Source of the DNA: Dermatemys mawii
Taxonomy: Eukaryota; Chordata; Testudines; Dermatemydidae
Reading direction: 5' to 3'
NCBI GenBank assembly: GCA_007922305.1
Contig: ML677358.1
Span: 9,426,576-9,490,575, forward strand
Length of the DNA: 64,000 bases
Positions within the stretch are counted from its first letter, which is position 1, and each line of letters opens with the position of its first letter. Made by a program: the position numbers and the translations under genes. The notes below the pieces were generated by a model. That model worked only from the letters and a program-made list of their open reading frames with translations, was not told the origin of the DNA and ran no database searches. Positions 1 through 13,285 of the stretch are shown in pieces.

Positions 1-530
1 AACCGCAGCAGGGACAGCGCATGAGGAGGGATTTTTCAAAAGGAAGATAGTTTGCGGAGCACAAAGAAATGTTGTGTGTGAAGGTCCAGGCAGGACTTAA
101 AAGGAAAGCTTTGCTGGCTGTTTTCAGGAATTTAAGCACTCTGAGTGAGGGGTTTTGTTTTTTTTTTAATTAAATGTTTATTTTTATACACTAAGGCATT
201 GCCCCTCCTGCCTGTGGCTGGAGAATTTGCTCTGTGATCCAGTTAAGGAGGATGTTCCATCACTTTGCTAGGCAAACTTTGGCAACTTAAATTAACTCTT
301 CATTTTCTAATTTTATGGGCACGTTTGCCTTTTTCTTTAGATTTATAGCTTTCAGGTTACCAATTTCCCTTTAGTTTATAGTGGAAGCAGGGCCTGAATA
401 GCCATTTTTTTTCATATTGTTATAAATCAAGGGTGCAGGTTTTTCTAAAGGGTCCCATTAATATTCAGTTGTAGACTTTCTTGCTTTCATTGCACCACCT
501 AGCCCCAGTGTCTCCGAAGTACCTGATCCC

Positions 531-553
531 GTGCGTGCGTGTGTGTGTGTGTT
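531..553. repeat. (GT)n microsatellite
   Basis: Short GTGC/GT dinucleotide run. Confidence 0.8.
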
Positions 554-1828
554 TACATATGGCAGAGGGGGATGTGCTGACTTTTAGGAATACTATTTTA
601 CACCAGTGCAAGTGAATCCGGCCTGTGACATGGCTTGGGACCCTGCTGTTCAGCCTCCCTTGGAACATTCTTCCAACACACTCTCTTTGTTCCTCTACAG
701 CCCCAAGTTTGATAATCTGTCCCAGCTACCTTGTCTGTGTGCACTAAGCCCCTACATAAACAGCAGATACAATTATATTAGCAGACACAGATTTGAACTA
801 CAGTTCCCCTGGCCATTACCGAGCCATGTTTGAACAAGTGGTCTAGATTAGTGAAGGACCTGATTAAGATCAAACTTCTGTACCTGGTTTTCAAAGGGTC
901 ATTCTGAATACAGATGAGCCAGGCAAGCTGCATATAAACTGTGTGAACGGGCACTCTGTTTAAACTGGGTTTATTAAAGCCAGCTCTCCCAGTGCAGACA
1001 AGGCCTGAGTGAAATGAGTTTTGAGGCCTCAGCTCATTTCACCCAGCAAACATTATCTTGAAAATCCATGACTTAATTCAACATATTTGACAGCCTCCAT
1101 TTAGGAGACGCCTAGGACTAAGTCCATATGCAGACATAATTGCCTGTTGCTGCTAGTGAGTGTGATCAGTGATCAGTGTGTAGTGATTGCTATGACACAG
1201 TGGGCACATGGTTTGTCACTTGGCCTCAAGACACAGGGCATTTCAGCATCCAGTTCTGTCAGCTGCATCATTGTCATTGTATGATTAGCTGTTGGTGCAG
1301 GACATAGACAAATGGTAAGGATGGTTGCATTGGGAAACAATGCAGCATTTCCTTCCCAAAATGCAGCATAACAGGGGAAAGAGTTTGATTTACCACCTTG
1401 TGCCCCCATTTACGTTAGGACAGAGCACTGAGTTAGCAGCATTTTTTAATCATTCTGCACAGGTGTAAATCACTGCAGAAGATCCTGGGCAGTGGAGAAT
1501 CTGGCTAGTGCATTGCTGTCTCAGAGAATCTAAAACTTACCTTCAGTAAAAGTGAACCGAGCATTCAGCCATCTATAACTGTAGCTGTTCTTGTTTGGTA
1601 CCAGACTGGAGGGGTAGCTTTCCACTAAAGTCTCACAGAAATGCTGTTATTACAACTGATTGGAAAATGTGCAGCATCCTTTTGTGCATCATCTCATATC
1701 AAGCAATATAGATTATAATTCCAGTGGCAGCACTGAATGCATTCCCACACTGATAATCCAGAGTAAGGGCTTTTTTGCTTCCCAAGGCTGAGAAGCACAG
1801 ATGCAGTGCTGTACTTCCGAAGATCTAG

Positions 1829-1930
1829 GCTCAGGGGTGGATTCTGATCTTATACCAGTGCAAATCAGATGTAATGCCACGGAAGTCAGAAGAGTTAAAA
1901 CCAGCATAAGGGAAATTAGATTCAGGCCCC
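1829..1930. repeat. Degenerate palindromic MITE (GATTCTGATCT...TTACACTGG family)
   Basis: The left part reads GATTCTGATCTTATACCAGTG. The right part ends with its approximate reverse complement (…AGATTCAGGCCC), around a centre resembling GGAAGTCAG. At least ten similar degenerate copies occur in this window, so it is an interspersed family. It is non-coding. Confidence 0.6.
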
Positions 1931-2334
1931 CAGTTTTTACCCTGTCTCTGTACATATCATAGAGCAGGAACTAACTACACTGCGAAAGTAGCTGTTGCAT
2001 CCAGGGTGAGCTCAGCTACCAGTTACTGGATCCGTTTAATCTCGCTGTAAGACCCTGGTAGCAGAGTTTGTCTTCATGAGACTAATAGGAACAGCTTCAC
2101 ACCAATTACCTGGGCACTGCTGAATTCTGCACCCTTCAGGAGACTTCTGTGGGAATGAAATAGTCTTTCCTTTTGCATAAGTATGCCAGCCTCAGAATTG
2201 ATTTACTACAGGTTTTGATTGACAGCCAGGTTTTAAAAAAGCTCAACATCCAACAGCTCTTATTGTCCTCAGTGGGAGCTGGTGGGTCCTGAACACTTCT
2301 GAAAATCCGACCTTACTGTGCAGAATGTCAGTTT

Positions 2335-3090
2335 TAGAATCATAGACGGGTAGAACTGGAAGGGACCTGAACTGATAATTTAGTTCAGTCCCCTGCACCT
2401 GTGACAGGACTAAGTATTACCTAGACCATCCCTAACAGGTGTTTGTTCTTAAAAATCTCCAATGACTGAGATTCCACAAACTCCCTAAACAATTTATTTC
2501 GGAGCTTAACCACCCTGACGGGAAGTTTTTCCTAACGTCCATGCTAAATCTCCCTTGCTGCAATTTAAGCCCATTGCTTCTTGTCCTATTCTCAGAGGTT
2601 AAGAAAAACAAATTTTCTTCCTCCTCCTTGTAACAACCTTTTACATACTTGAAAACTGTTATCATGTCCCCTCTCAGTCTTCTCTTTTCCAAACTAAACA
2701 AACCCAGTTTTTTAAATCCTCTCTCATAGGTCATGTTTTCTAGACTTTAATCATTTGTGTTGCTCTTCTCTGGACTTTCTCCAATTTGTCCACATCTTTC
2801 CTGAAGTGTGGCGCCCAGAACTCCCGATGAGGCCATATCAGCGCGGAGTACAGTGGAAGAATTACTCCTTGTGTCTTACTTGCAACACTCCTGCCACTAC
2901 ATCCCAAAATGATAGTTGCTTTTTTTGCAACAATTCTACACTGTTGACTGGTATTTAGCTTGTGATCCACTATAACTTCCAGATCCCTTTCCACAGTACT
3001 TCTTCCTAGGCAATCATTTCCCATTTTGTATGTGTGCAGTTGATTGTTCCTTCCTAAGTGGAATACTTTGCATATATAGAGCAAGGCTTT
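2335..3090 (-). mobile_element. CR1 LINE, 5'-truncated 3' end with decayed ORF2 C-terminus
   Basis: On the minus strand the block ends at 2335 with a typical CR1 tail (…TCTATGATTCTA). Upstream of the tail, minus-strand translation shows the C-terminal region of CR1 ORF2: HLGRNN at the distal side, then KLNTSQQC, ILPLYSALI and KLEKVQRRAT, then after a frame break near 2735 GLFSLEKRRLRGD and MDVRKNF. The reading frame is split into at least two pieces, so the copy is dead. No CR1 endonuclease or catalytic reverse transcriptase part is present. Decay suggests an old insertion. Confidence 0.92.
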
Positions 3091-3104
3091 GGGCATTAGC
3101 AATT

Positions 3105-3300
3105 CTTATGCCTGATTTTGCCACTTGCATGACCTTGGTTCAGTTATTTGACTTCTCAGGGCCTCAGTTTTCCCATCTATAAAATGGGTAGGATATTTCT
3201 TACCTATTTCAAAGGGGTTTTGTGAAGCTTATTTAATAAACATTATTAAAGCCTTGTGGGATCCTAAGAATATAAGTGCTGTCTGTAGTAGGTACAAAGA
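3105..3300 (+). mobile_element. MIR-type SINE fragment
   Basis: It contains the MIR core and 3' part in order: GCCACTT…TGACCTTGG, TCAGGGCCTCAGTTTTCCC, ATCTATAAAATGGG, TTTTGTGAAG, and a tail like AAGTGCTG. It is diverged and lacks the tRNA-like head. Confidence 0.8.
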
Positions 3301-4984
3301 ATCACTTTTATTAGGGTGCTGGAGTCCTGCCTAATAAGGAGAAATTCCAAAATCACATAAAGTTTAGTAGTTCTGTTTGCGAGAGACATTTTGTATTAAT
3401 ATAAATTCCTTACAGTACTCTTAGTAATAGTGAGTAAACTGCAGTTGAACAGGACCATAGAAACAATATCATACTGTAATAAACAAATACAGTAATACTT
3501 TTGTTATTTTTCCCAATATGCATTTGAGTTAGACATAGTAAGACATTTTCCATAACATCAGTGGCTTGTTTTAAACATATTTATTGAGGATCAATAACAA
3601 TGCATCATGTACTGTATCGGTTACATCTTTCCATATTAATAAATATGCTTTTAATAATCAGCATGTAAGGAGCAAACAGTGGCTGTGCCATAAAATCCAG
3701 TTCATTTTGAAATTAAGAAAATTAACTGTAATGTTTATGAAGAAATGTTGGAGAAACCTTAATTTAGGACTCTACCATTGATAAGGACATTAGCAACCAT
3801 AGACTCCAATCCACACCTTTGGTATTCTGGGGATCTCAAAGCCATGAGTTAAATACAATTTTGCATTTTCAGGTTCTTGGTATATAGCTAACACAGCAAT
3901 TACCAGTGTTCGCCAGATGATTGGAAGACTAGGTGAAGGATTACTTCTTTCCAGTATCTCAACACTGGGTTCAGCAATGTTGTATTTTAAATTCTTTTCT
4001 GCAAAGGGATAATGATATTCAGCACCTATGCATATCAGTGCTCCATTAACAGGGCAGTACCATGTTTACTGATAATGCATAAAGGATTCCCCTAGTCTGC
4101 ACTTACATCTCTATCAGACTTAGTATGTTGTAACGGCTGTCAATACAGTAAATTGCCTATGTCCCTTTGATAGTCACGCAGAACATTAATCTTTGCACTT
4201 TTATGACAGGCTAAAAATAAACTCTTCTTTCTGCTGAGGTTCAAAGAATGACATTTTGCACATCACCAGCTGGACATGTTTCAAAGTATCACCTGTTGCA
4301 GCTGGCTGTTCAGTAAGCAGGTTACATAACTAGGATTAATAAAGGCTTACAGCCTGATTGTGCAGTATAGTTCCTTGTATCTGTTCAATCATCTCTTTGC
4401 ACCAGTGAAACAAATATTCATTGCAACTGGATATTTTTTCCAAAGGAGCACTAGGCTTTCCTTTAAGAGCCACTGTGCTGAGTTTTCCTGGTGACTTACC
4501 ATAGACCTGCTGCTTTGCATTGCTAACCAGAAAGCTACGTTAATGGATAAAGTCAATGTCAGTTCTGGCTGGTCCCGAGCAAGATGCATTGGTGACTCCT
4601 ATGTTCCAGGTGACTGTTTTTTCCTTAACTCAAAGCCCTGAGACTTGCTAGTGATTTTCATAAGTCTGGGCTTTATTACTTAAGCCTGTATTGTATGAAT
4701 ACTCATACAGAATGTGCTAAAGACCCAAGCCCTATCTTAGATTGCACTGGGCTCAGTGTAAAACCTGGGAGGGAATCTCTGAGGGCTAGTCTGTTTAGTT
4801 TTCAAAATCCTGGCCAGAAATCTGGAGGGGGCTATCCCTAGGTTATTACAGTAGCGTATTTCACTGGCTGACTGACAGTGGTTGTATTTCCTAGTGCATT
4901 GCTCGCTGAAGTCACCCTTTGGATCTTTCTTGGAACTTGGCTTCCATTGTGCTCCTATAGTACAGAATAATACTTCGCAGTTGT

Positions 4985-5180
4985 ATACCACTCCTCATCC
5001 TTAGCTCTCACAGTGCTTTACATAAGGGCTTACAGGTCTGTGTTTTCAGTTCACAGATGGGGAAACCAAGGCACAGAGAGATTAGGTGGCTTGCACAAGG
5101 TGATGCAGTAAGTCAGGTGACAAGACAAAGAACCCAGGTGTCCTGATTCCCATGCTGTTGCTCTGTTTGCTGAGCCACAT
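4985..5180 (-). mobile_element. MIR-type SINE fragment
   Basis: Read on the minus strand it gives the MIR order. On the plus strand the marks are GATGGGGAAACCAAGGCACAG, then TTGCACAAGGTGATGCAG, then a head-proximal part ending near GCTGAGCCAC. Confidence 0.8.
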
Positions 5181-5244
5181 AGTCTCACCTCTTACTCCTG
5201 CAGCTGAAGTGTGGTGTTCTGATGGCAGTGACCAGTGTGGCTAC

Positions 5245-5510
5245 TGAACAGGCAGTGGTTAGAACACTAGCCTGGGACTTAAGAGACCTAGGTTCAGTTC
5301 CTTGCTCTGCCACAGACTTTCTGTATGACTTGGGCAAATCACTTTGTCTCTCTGTGACTCAGTTCCCCATCTGCATAATGGGAATAATAGCACTGCTGCA
5401 CAGGGGTGCAGTGAGGGTAAATACATTAAAGGCTGTGAGGTGCTCACATACTATGGTAACTGAGGGCATATTACCTAAGATAGATGGAAGCCAGTTATGG
5501 GCTTCAGTAG
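5245..5510 (+). mobile_element. MIR-type SINE, fairly complete
   Basis: A tRNA-derived head (GTGGTTAGAACACTAGCCTG, box B-like GGTTCAGTTCC) is followed by the CORE region (CTCTGCCACAGAC, TGACTTGGGCAAATCAC), then TCAGTTCCCCATCTGCATAA and a tail. It is next to a MIR in the opposite orientation at 4985-5180. Confidence 0.88.
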
Positions 5511-5864
5511 TGTTATGCTGAGTGTAGTCAGTACAGAATTTGGCTCTAAAACTCAGAATTTGTCTCAGCTCCAGCCCATCTTTAATATAAAGCAGTTAGT
5601 CATTTCCTGTTTCACTGCCCCCTTCCTCCACTCACCCCATCTCAGGGGAGAGCCCCGTTCTGCCCATATTAATGCCTCACTGTCAGTGAACTGGCATACA
5701 GAGTGAAGATGGATATGCTGGTCCCTTGTTCCATCAACCCCACCCCTGCAGCTCTGCCCCCCTTTATGAGTAGAGCAGGGAACGTGTCTAAGAAGTGTGC
5801 ATCTCTTGCGATGAATTCTTTGGCAGCCCCATTTTAAAATCAGTTGTAAGGACAGATAGCAGAT

Positions 5865-5962
5865 TTGATTGTCCTCTTAGTTACACTGATGTAACTCCCT
5901 GACTTCTGTGGAGCTATTCCCAGTTCACCGCGGTGTGAGTGAGAAGAGAATCAGGCCCTCAG
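5865..5962. repeat. Degenerate palindromic MITE
   Basis: The left end reads GATTGTCCTCTTAGTTACACT and the right end GAGAAGAGAATCAGGCCCTC. Both halves carry the TTACACTG/GTAACTCC blocks of the same family as 1829-1930. Confidence 0.6.
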
Positions 5963-6798
5963 GTTTGGCATGATCAGAAATATCCCAGCCACAGACGTTG
6001 TTTTCTTTTAAAGCAGTAATACAATAAAGTTTGTTGTTGCTGTGTGCTTGTTTGTTTCCTTGCAGCATGTTTGTATATTGACATTTGTGTCATGATGTGA
6101 TATTTCAAGGAGGAAATGTGATCTATGCAAATATTGCTGCAAGCTTCAGCTCCTGAGTTTGCAGAGAGCTGTCAGAGCTGGCACCGCGCTTTGCTTTTCA
6201 GTTCTAGCTCTTCCTGTGATTGCATGTCATTATGTGTGACACTGTTGTCATGCACATGGCAAGTGTGACACGTGATGCTATAAAGTTGCTGAAGAATGCA
6301 GGAGAATTGACAGCAAGTGCCTGTTCATTTCCCATCCAGGAAGTTAATGGCAGATGTGGCAGCTTCACTTCTCTTCTCTTCATCCTGGTTCTTATTACAC
6401 AGTGTCCAGCACCAGTCCAGACGTGTGAGATGTGACTCCTTTCATTGTAAAGCATCTCAAAGTGTCCCACTCACTATATACTTACAGGAGGGCAGCCACC
6501 TTCTGCCGTATCATCTACAAGGATTCCTGTGCCATCAGGGCAGTATACAGCTTGCTCACAGCACATTACACGGCAGTGTAATCGCATTTGGTCAGGACAT
6601 CCCTGCTCTTAAAAATGGTATTCTGGGAGCTTGAATGTCTACAAAGAGCAGACAGGACCTCGGTTTAATGTCTTATCCAGGAGCAAAATCTGATAGTTTT
6701 TGCACTGCTGTAAATTAGAAGTAACTCTCTCTGATCTTAGTGGTGTTACAACCACAGTCAGAATCTGGCACACAGTAAACACTATAATACTCAACAGG

Positions 6799-6895
6799 CC
6801 TGATTCTCTTCTCATTTACACTGATATAACTTCAGCAAGAGTTAACTTCACTGAAGTCAAAAGAATTCTGCTGTATTTAGGGGAGAGCTGGGCAC
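6799..6895. repeat. Degenerate palindromic MITE
   Basis: GCCTGATTCTCTTCTCATTT, then ACACTGATATAACTTC, then ACTTCACTGAAGTCAAAAG: one half plus the centre of the same palindromic family. Confidence 0.6.
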
Positions 6896-9164
6896 AGTTT
6901 ATCTATCTGGGAAGGATGAAGAAGTGAAATGACTCTTTAAGAATGTGATTCTATAGTTTCAAAGAGTCTCAGGCTCAGATTTTGATCTTAGCGACTCCAG
7001 GAACACCGGAATAACTCCACTGCAGTAGCTGAGGTGTATTAAGATGCAGGGCAGGATGCATTGCTGAAGGAAATCAGCCTATGCTGATTTAAATCAGTGC
7101 AAGATGTAGCCTATCTTCTTACCATTAATGTTTCTAGTCAGATGCTCAAGAACCCAGTCCACGGCCCATCAAAATCTGTAGGAGCCTTTCCATGAATTTT
7201 GCCGTGAATTAGACTTGGCCCTCAATCGCAGTGCCTCCCCAAGCCAATCTCTATTTGTGTGGGAGGGCGGGCAAGGAGGAATTCCAGTGAGTTCCTGCAT
7301 GGTAGCCCAGCATATTATGAAAGAGTTCACCTTGAGGTATCTCAGGAATATGTAACTGTAGTGTTGTACATTCCTCTGTAGGGCTTGTGTCGTTCAATGG
7401 AACTGCATGTGGAGTGGGGTACTACTCAGTGTGTCTAGAGAGTGGAAGCCCTGAACCCCTAGCCTTCCTCCACTGGCAGGGTAGAGTCACCTTGATGTCT
7501 CTGAGGCCTGGGAGATAATAGACTTGAGAAGAGGCTTCCTCTTGTGATGGGCAATTCTGGGACACTGTGTTTGGGAAGTGGGAGCTCAGCGTCTGGTGGC
7601 TGAGCTGATGTTTCCAAACTCATCTCACCTAAAACAAAGCATTAAGCTCACATTCCTTCAGAGGGTGAGAAAAAGCTCCATCCTTTAATTCTCCCCAAGG
7701 GACGAACAGCTTCCATCTGCACAGCGAGGACTTGCAGGCAGATCCTGATCTGCTGTATTGCATGGTGAAAGGGGTCACTCAGTGTAAAAGAGATTGGTAT
7801 CTGGCTGTCAGTATTTCCTCATTGGGGATTTTAATCTATCATCCCCTATCATCCAGTTTGAACTCAGATTGCTCACTCACAATTACAGTTGATCAAATAT
7901 TGCTGCATGGCAAACCTCCAAAAAAGGCTTGTCAGTTCAGTGCCTTCTGCTCGAGAGTGTTGGATCCCTGGGGTGCACTTATGCGACTTGCCAGGGCAGT
8001 TGTTGAACTGCATACGCTCCATACTGAGCACTGTGGGGTGGGAGGGGAAGCATGTGATCACAAATGATCATTGCACAAAACTAAGGGATGGCCTTGTTTT
8101 TGCAGAGGATCCTCTATACAAAATAAGATAGGCATGGCTTCATCACCTCTCCCCACCCCCATCCACTTCCCTGGCCTCTTAGTGGTACTGTGGTTGGTGG
8201 GGTAGGGTGTGTGTGATTGGGAATGTGCAGTGAGCCTGATCAGGCTTAAAACCTATATTTGCCTATCCATCTGTGTCAGCTGTCAACCTACCTAGGCACA
8301 GAGTCTCTCCTTTCTGGCTAGGGAAGATCAGCATATCCTCATTATTATGGAAACAGTACCTCGCTGAGAGAGAGGCAAGATTCTTGAGCTCCTTGAAAAA
8401 GCATCACTATCCTTAACAACCACATTCTTCTACTTCTAGCTTCGCAGTCTAAGAATAACAAGAGTTTCATTGGCTTCTGGTCCCCATCTGATAGCCCTCA
8501 AAGTAAATGACTGTAATAGCTGTCATAGCTTGGCTTACCACATCTCAGCGGAGGCTGGAGTAGCCTACTTTTCAGTTGTGCTTTTTCACATTAGGTTTCC
8601 CAGCTCTGTACAGAGCAGTATATATAAAAATTCAGGCTGGCTATTTCCTTCCTGAAGTGGCATTTTGCCCATGTGATTATTCTCAGTGATCCCTTCAGTG
8701 AGCTCTGAGGGGGAAAAAATCCTCTGATATCACAAGGACCAATGTGAGGAGATTGATGCAGACAGATTTAGCCAGAGGTAGGGTTATTTGTTTGACTTCA
8801 GAATCAAAACATGTGGGAGGTTGCTGCCAACAGTTGTGTAGTAATGCTCGCAAGACAGGAAGAAATAAAAGCACCAACTGAAGAGAAAAATGGCTTAATC
8901 CTTCATAGTGTGAGAGGAAAGTATTTAATTCCTCAAAAGATAGGTTGTTCCCATAGAGATCTAGGCCCCGTATTGGTCATTCCTGATGGCTCTCTTGAAA
9001 TCTGGGATTCTGCTGAATGCAGGATAAAAGAGGCAAGAATGGAGTGTGTGAGAACAGATGAATTCTTATTGATAAGTCATCTATCTTAAAAGAGAATAAG
9101 ATATGCCATTAAAAAGTGCAATGGCATGTTTATTACTCCTGAAGTTAGTAATATTATGAAGCCA

Positions 9165-9285
9165 ATTTAGCAAAAGGGGAAGTGGCTGAGGCCACAGAGA
9201 CAGCAAGTAGGAGAGCCAGGCTTGGAACTCAGGAGTTCCTGGCTCCTGGGCTTGTGTTCAGACCACTGAGCTGCTTTGTAAAACA
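9165..9285 (-). mobile_element. MIR-type SINE fragment
   Basis: In plus-strand order it shows AGTGGCTGAGGCCACAG, GAGAGCCAGGCTTGGAACTC, and then AGTTCCTGGCTCCTGGGCTTG ending at GACCACTGAGCTGC. This is the reverse complement of a MIR head and core. Confidence 0.75.
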
Positions 9286-10054
9286 AATTCAGCAGTGCCG
9301 TAATTACATCTATTGAGACTGGTGGGGAAGCTTCTGAGGTGCAGGAAGTAGTAGGTGCCTGTTGTATGGGCGGCTCTTAAGGCTGTAGGACAGGGTGGCA
9401 GAGGGAGGTAAGCCAGCAAACTCTCTTATGCTGTGTGGGGAAAATGCATTCAGTGATTGACAGTGCCCGAAGAACTGACAGCTGCTCTCTCTTGTATCAT
9501 TGTCATATTGCATAGGGCTGATGCCGTAGTTTTTTTAGGGCTAAGGGATTACCTTAAGGGAGCAGTAAAAATAAAGGCTGAAGAGGCCACCCCCCTTTTA
9601 GCATTAAGGAGAAGCTTTGTTGTAGAGAGCATAACACAACTCAGTGCACTGTGTGGTTTTTCTTGTGCCAGAGGCAGCATCAGACTTGGTAGCGTGCCTG
9701 GTAGATTCCAGTGTGACGCAGACCTGCCCAAGCTGGGCCAGAGGAATAAGGAGAGCTCTAAACTGAGTCTCGTCCCCTGCACATTTGTGCTGATTCAAAT
9801 CATTTCATGATCAAATAAAAACGTTGCAAGTTTGGGGCTCTGTATGAGTCTACGATATGTTCTGCTCAGACTAAAGTGAGGGAGAGTAATTTCTGGGAGA
9901 ATAGGAATGTCTGGAATGGCTGTTACATCCTTCCTGGACATAGCTGTGTGCAGGGATGTGTCGGGTGAGTAATGGCATCACAGGGTGGGCAGTTTTCCTG
10001 TGCAGAACTAGGTGATCGGGGGCATCACTGAAAAGGGAGAGGAAAGGTAGACTA

Positions 10055-10280
10055 AGTTTAAAGTAGTGTGGTCTAGAGGTTAAAGCTGGCTTTGGGAATC
10101 AGGACTCCTGGATTCTATTCACAGGTCTTCCGCTGTCTCATCGTGTGGACAAGTTTGGACTGATCAGTCTGTTCTGTGGTCTGTAAACTGGGATATTGTG
10201 AGGCTCTGTTCATCCATGGTTGTAAAACACTTGGGGCTCTCTAGGTGAAAGGCTCTACAGAGCTGCAAACTGTTGTTGTT
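10055..10280 (+). mobile_element. MIR-type SINE
   Basis: The head (GTGTGGTCTAGAGGTTAAAG, GGACTCCTGGATTCTATTC) is followed by a weakly conserved core and a tail of the type GTAAAACACTTGGGGCTC…GGCTCTACAGAG. The box B site is altered. Confidence 0.75.
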
Positions 10281-10834
10281 TGATAAGATGCCTGTTTCGC
10301 AGTTTTCTACATCCTAAGGCCAGGATTTAGGGAGCAGTGAGGCATTCACAGAGCTGGACTCCTGAAAGCATTGCAGGCACAAGAAGGCAGGACCCCAGTC
10401 CTCAAATGGCAGACTTTCTTGGAAAGGAAAGCTTCCAGATGACCGTAGCATTTTGAATAGTTGCTGTGAATCTTAAGCAGCAGTGTTCTAAGCATCCAGG
10501 TGAGTACGCTGCATAGTTGGTTCTCATGCTGTGGCTCGAATCTGGTCTCACTCTCAGAAAGCGTGGTGGCCACAAAGCCAAATACACAGAAGGGATTTAC
10601 TTAATGATGTTACTGAACTGGGCCTAAACCTCTCTGCCTAGTTTCTGACTCAAACATGGGATCTTTGTGCATTTTCAGTGGTTCCAGCAACCTAGAGGGA
10701 GTTTGGAAAACTCCTCACTAAATTCCAAACTCCTCATGTGTATCCCCCAAGCTCAAATTCAGTCCCTAGGGTTGAGGAGCCCGGCAAGCACAAACAAATT
10801 CAGAGCTGCTTCTGGTGCCAGTATACAGTGTGGG

Positions 10835-10920
10835 CCAAGTTCATTCCTTGTGTAACTTCATTGGACTTCAGTGAAGCTCATTGACTTCAGTGGGGTTACA
10901 TCTGTGATACATTTGACCCA
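10835..10920. repeat. Degenerate palindromic MITE
   Basis: The centre ACTTCAGTGAAGCTCATTGACTTCAGTGGGGTTACA matches the family centre. The flanking ends (GGGCCAAGTTCATTCC… and …TTTGACCC) are eroded. Confidence 0.5.
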
Positions 10921-11441
10921 TTATATGTTTCCCAAAGTTAAAGGGGAATTTCCCAAACAGCAGACACATGATTTCACCTGTGCTTTTACTATAAGCTCAG
11001 TTTATTGTCATTCTTTCAGTGTGCAGCCCTGGACCTAAACAAATAAACCCCTGACTGTAGGGCTCTGCTTCGAGGTATTTCAATCTTTATGCAAGTTTTA
11101 AAACTCATTTACAAATATTCACGCTGTCTCAGCCGGAAGTGTGCATTGGGCTCTATTGCTAATCTGTGGGATTCATGTTCAGATATGTTATGCAGTAAAG
11201 CTTTCCACTTCTGCTGTGGATAACCATCTGCTGGAGAAGATCAGTGGCCCTGATCTTGCATTAAGCTGGAGCCTAGGGGACACAACCAAGACTGGGTCCC
11301 CATTGTATTATGTGCTCCATATACACATTGTAAGAGAGAACTCCTACCCCAAACATTTTAAGGTATAAATAGATGAGACAAAGGGTGAGAGAAGGGAAGG
11401 ATTATTATTCCTATTTTACAAATGGGAAACAGAAAGAATAA

Positions 11442-11700
11442 GGGTTTGTCTACACAAACAATGAGTTTATGGCAAGCTGGAGAGTAACTCTACCCGACAC
11501 TAGCCTGCTGTGCACTAACTGTCTCTATGGACCCGGCTAATGCACACTAACAGTTTCAAAGAGGATTATATCAAAGTGCATTAACAAATTGTTAATGACC
11601 ATCAGCAGGGTCTGTATGCACACTTAGCTGATGGCAGGCTAGTGCAGGTTAGATTCACACCCCACCTTGCTGCAAACTAAATGTTTGTCTAGACAAGCCC
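11442..11700. mobile_element. Harbinger-like palindromic MITE with TAA target duplication
   Basis: The left terminus GGGTTTGTCTACACAAACA is matched by the reverse complement of the right terminus (GGGCTTGTCTAGACAAACA). The internal halves continue the match (GCAAGCTGGAG / GCAAGGTGGGG; ACTAGCCTGC in both). The element is flanked by TAA at 11439-11441 and TAA at 11701-11703. A 3-bp TAA/TTA duplication is typical of PIF/Harbinger. It has no coding capacity. Confidence 0.82.
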
Positions 11701-11814
11701 TAATTGACTTGCTCAAGGAGTCTGTGATCTGCACCCTGCTGCAAGAGTTCCAACTCGGTGCCTTAACCACCAGACCATCCTTCCGTTCATAGATCAATTT
11801 CAGATGCCCTCACT

Positions 11815-11990
11815 CCTTGTGACACAAGGAAGCATTGTTATCCCTATTTACTGATTGGGAAACAAAAGACAGAGTGGGTAAGAAACATGCCCAAGCTCGT
11901 GCAGCAAGTTAGCAGCAGAACCAGAAATACAGCCCAGATCTCCTGAATCCTAATGCCTTGCTCTAACTACTAGGCAAAGCACCACGCTTG
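11815..11990 (-). mobile_element. MIR-type SINE fragment
   Basis: Plus-strand order: TTATCCCTATTTACTGATTGGGAAACA, then CATGCCCAAGCTCGTGCAGCAAG, then the head complement around CTCTAACTACTAGGC. Confidence 0.8.
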
Positions 11991-13032
11991 TGGATAGTGT
12001 TTTACTGTACATTTTGAAAAGCGTAGCCTCTCTAGGACCTGAAAACCAAACACTTAGCAAAGTCAAATGTGGATATTTTTCTGTTTTCACATGATTTTTC
12101 TTTTGGAAGACATTAAAAACAGCCCCCTGCCCTAATAAGCGCAAATGGTTTGTTTTGGTTCAGTGTCCTGTTTACTCTGGCAAATCCTTCTCTTTCTCAT
12201 CTGATGGCAGTCACGCCACCTGGACTGCAAACAGCGCAGAGTATTTTTTTACAGCAGCAGCATCTGACTCTTTAAACACCTTCCTTGACCCACCGCTTTA
12301 AGCAGCTGAGTTGTTATCCTGGAGGTCCTTTATTCCTTTTTATTTTAAGGAAGTGGTGTGTAATAGCTCACTGGTGATTTCTTTACCTCTCTTTGGGCTG
12401 TCTTGTCTACCATCTGCTTCTCAGTTAGAGGCAATGCCAAGGTATATGGAGGGGAAGTTAATCTATGTCCTTTTCGTGCTGTTACAGCTCCTGCGACACA
12501 CCTAAAAGGATGCAGGGCACACATCCTTCTGCATTAACCACTGCTTATGTGAATACATCAGTTAAAAACAATACCTGCAATAGCAACAATCTCTGTGAGT
12601 TGATAGATAACCAAGAAGGTTTAGCATCCTGTCCAAATAACCAACATCTCTCAGGATCTCCCACCGTGCCACATATTCCTTTTAGTGGAGTGCAACTGAA
12701 GCTCCTAATGCAGTGATAAACCACTGCCTACACCATTGAACAGAAGTCCATTAAAGGGTAGAAAAAGAGATTGCAGTTCCCATGGTGCCCACACAGTACA
12801 AGCTTTCACTGCAAAGGCACCTTCTGTCCCGAGAGTGTCTTCAGTGGGGTCACTTGAACGTTGAGATTTGCCGCGAGGTCAGGTCAGGGGTGAAACACAC
12901 GTGGTTTTCACCTCTGTGCTGAACATTCACTGTCCTTTTCGTTTGTGAAGTTGTTGCTACATGAATAGGGACCCTGGTGTTTACAAAGACTACATCTAGT
13001 GTCAGCACATGAGCGTTTTTCCTCCTGTAAGT

Positions 13033-13285
13033 TAGGCCTGGTCTGCACAGACTATGTCATGGTATAACTTTGACAGTTAGGTGATTTTTTTACCTTTTTA
13101 TCAAAATAGTTCTACCGATGGAACCCCTCATGTGGCTGCAGTTATAACAATAATAAAAGTGCTTATGCCAATGCACGTACTCTCCTTCTCATGCAGGAAT
13201 ACGCTATACCAGTATATGGACTTTTATACCAGTATAACTGTGGCCATGCTAGGTGGGGTTCACGCTAACTCGATGGATGTAGTTC
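13033..13285. mobile_element. Harbinger-like MITE, right end lost
   Basis: It begins after a TTA with GGCCTGGTCTGCACAGACTA. Inside are repeated TATACCAGTATA and TATAACTGTGGC blocks in both orientations. The matching right terminus is not recognisable, so the copy is decayed or truncated. Confidence 0.55.

Noticed and set aside
2432..3102. Two minus-strand frames with protein-like blocks
   Set aside because: They are real coding remains of CR1 ORF2 but are frame-broken and truncated, so they are annotated as part of the LINE and not as a gene.
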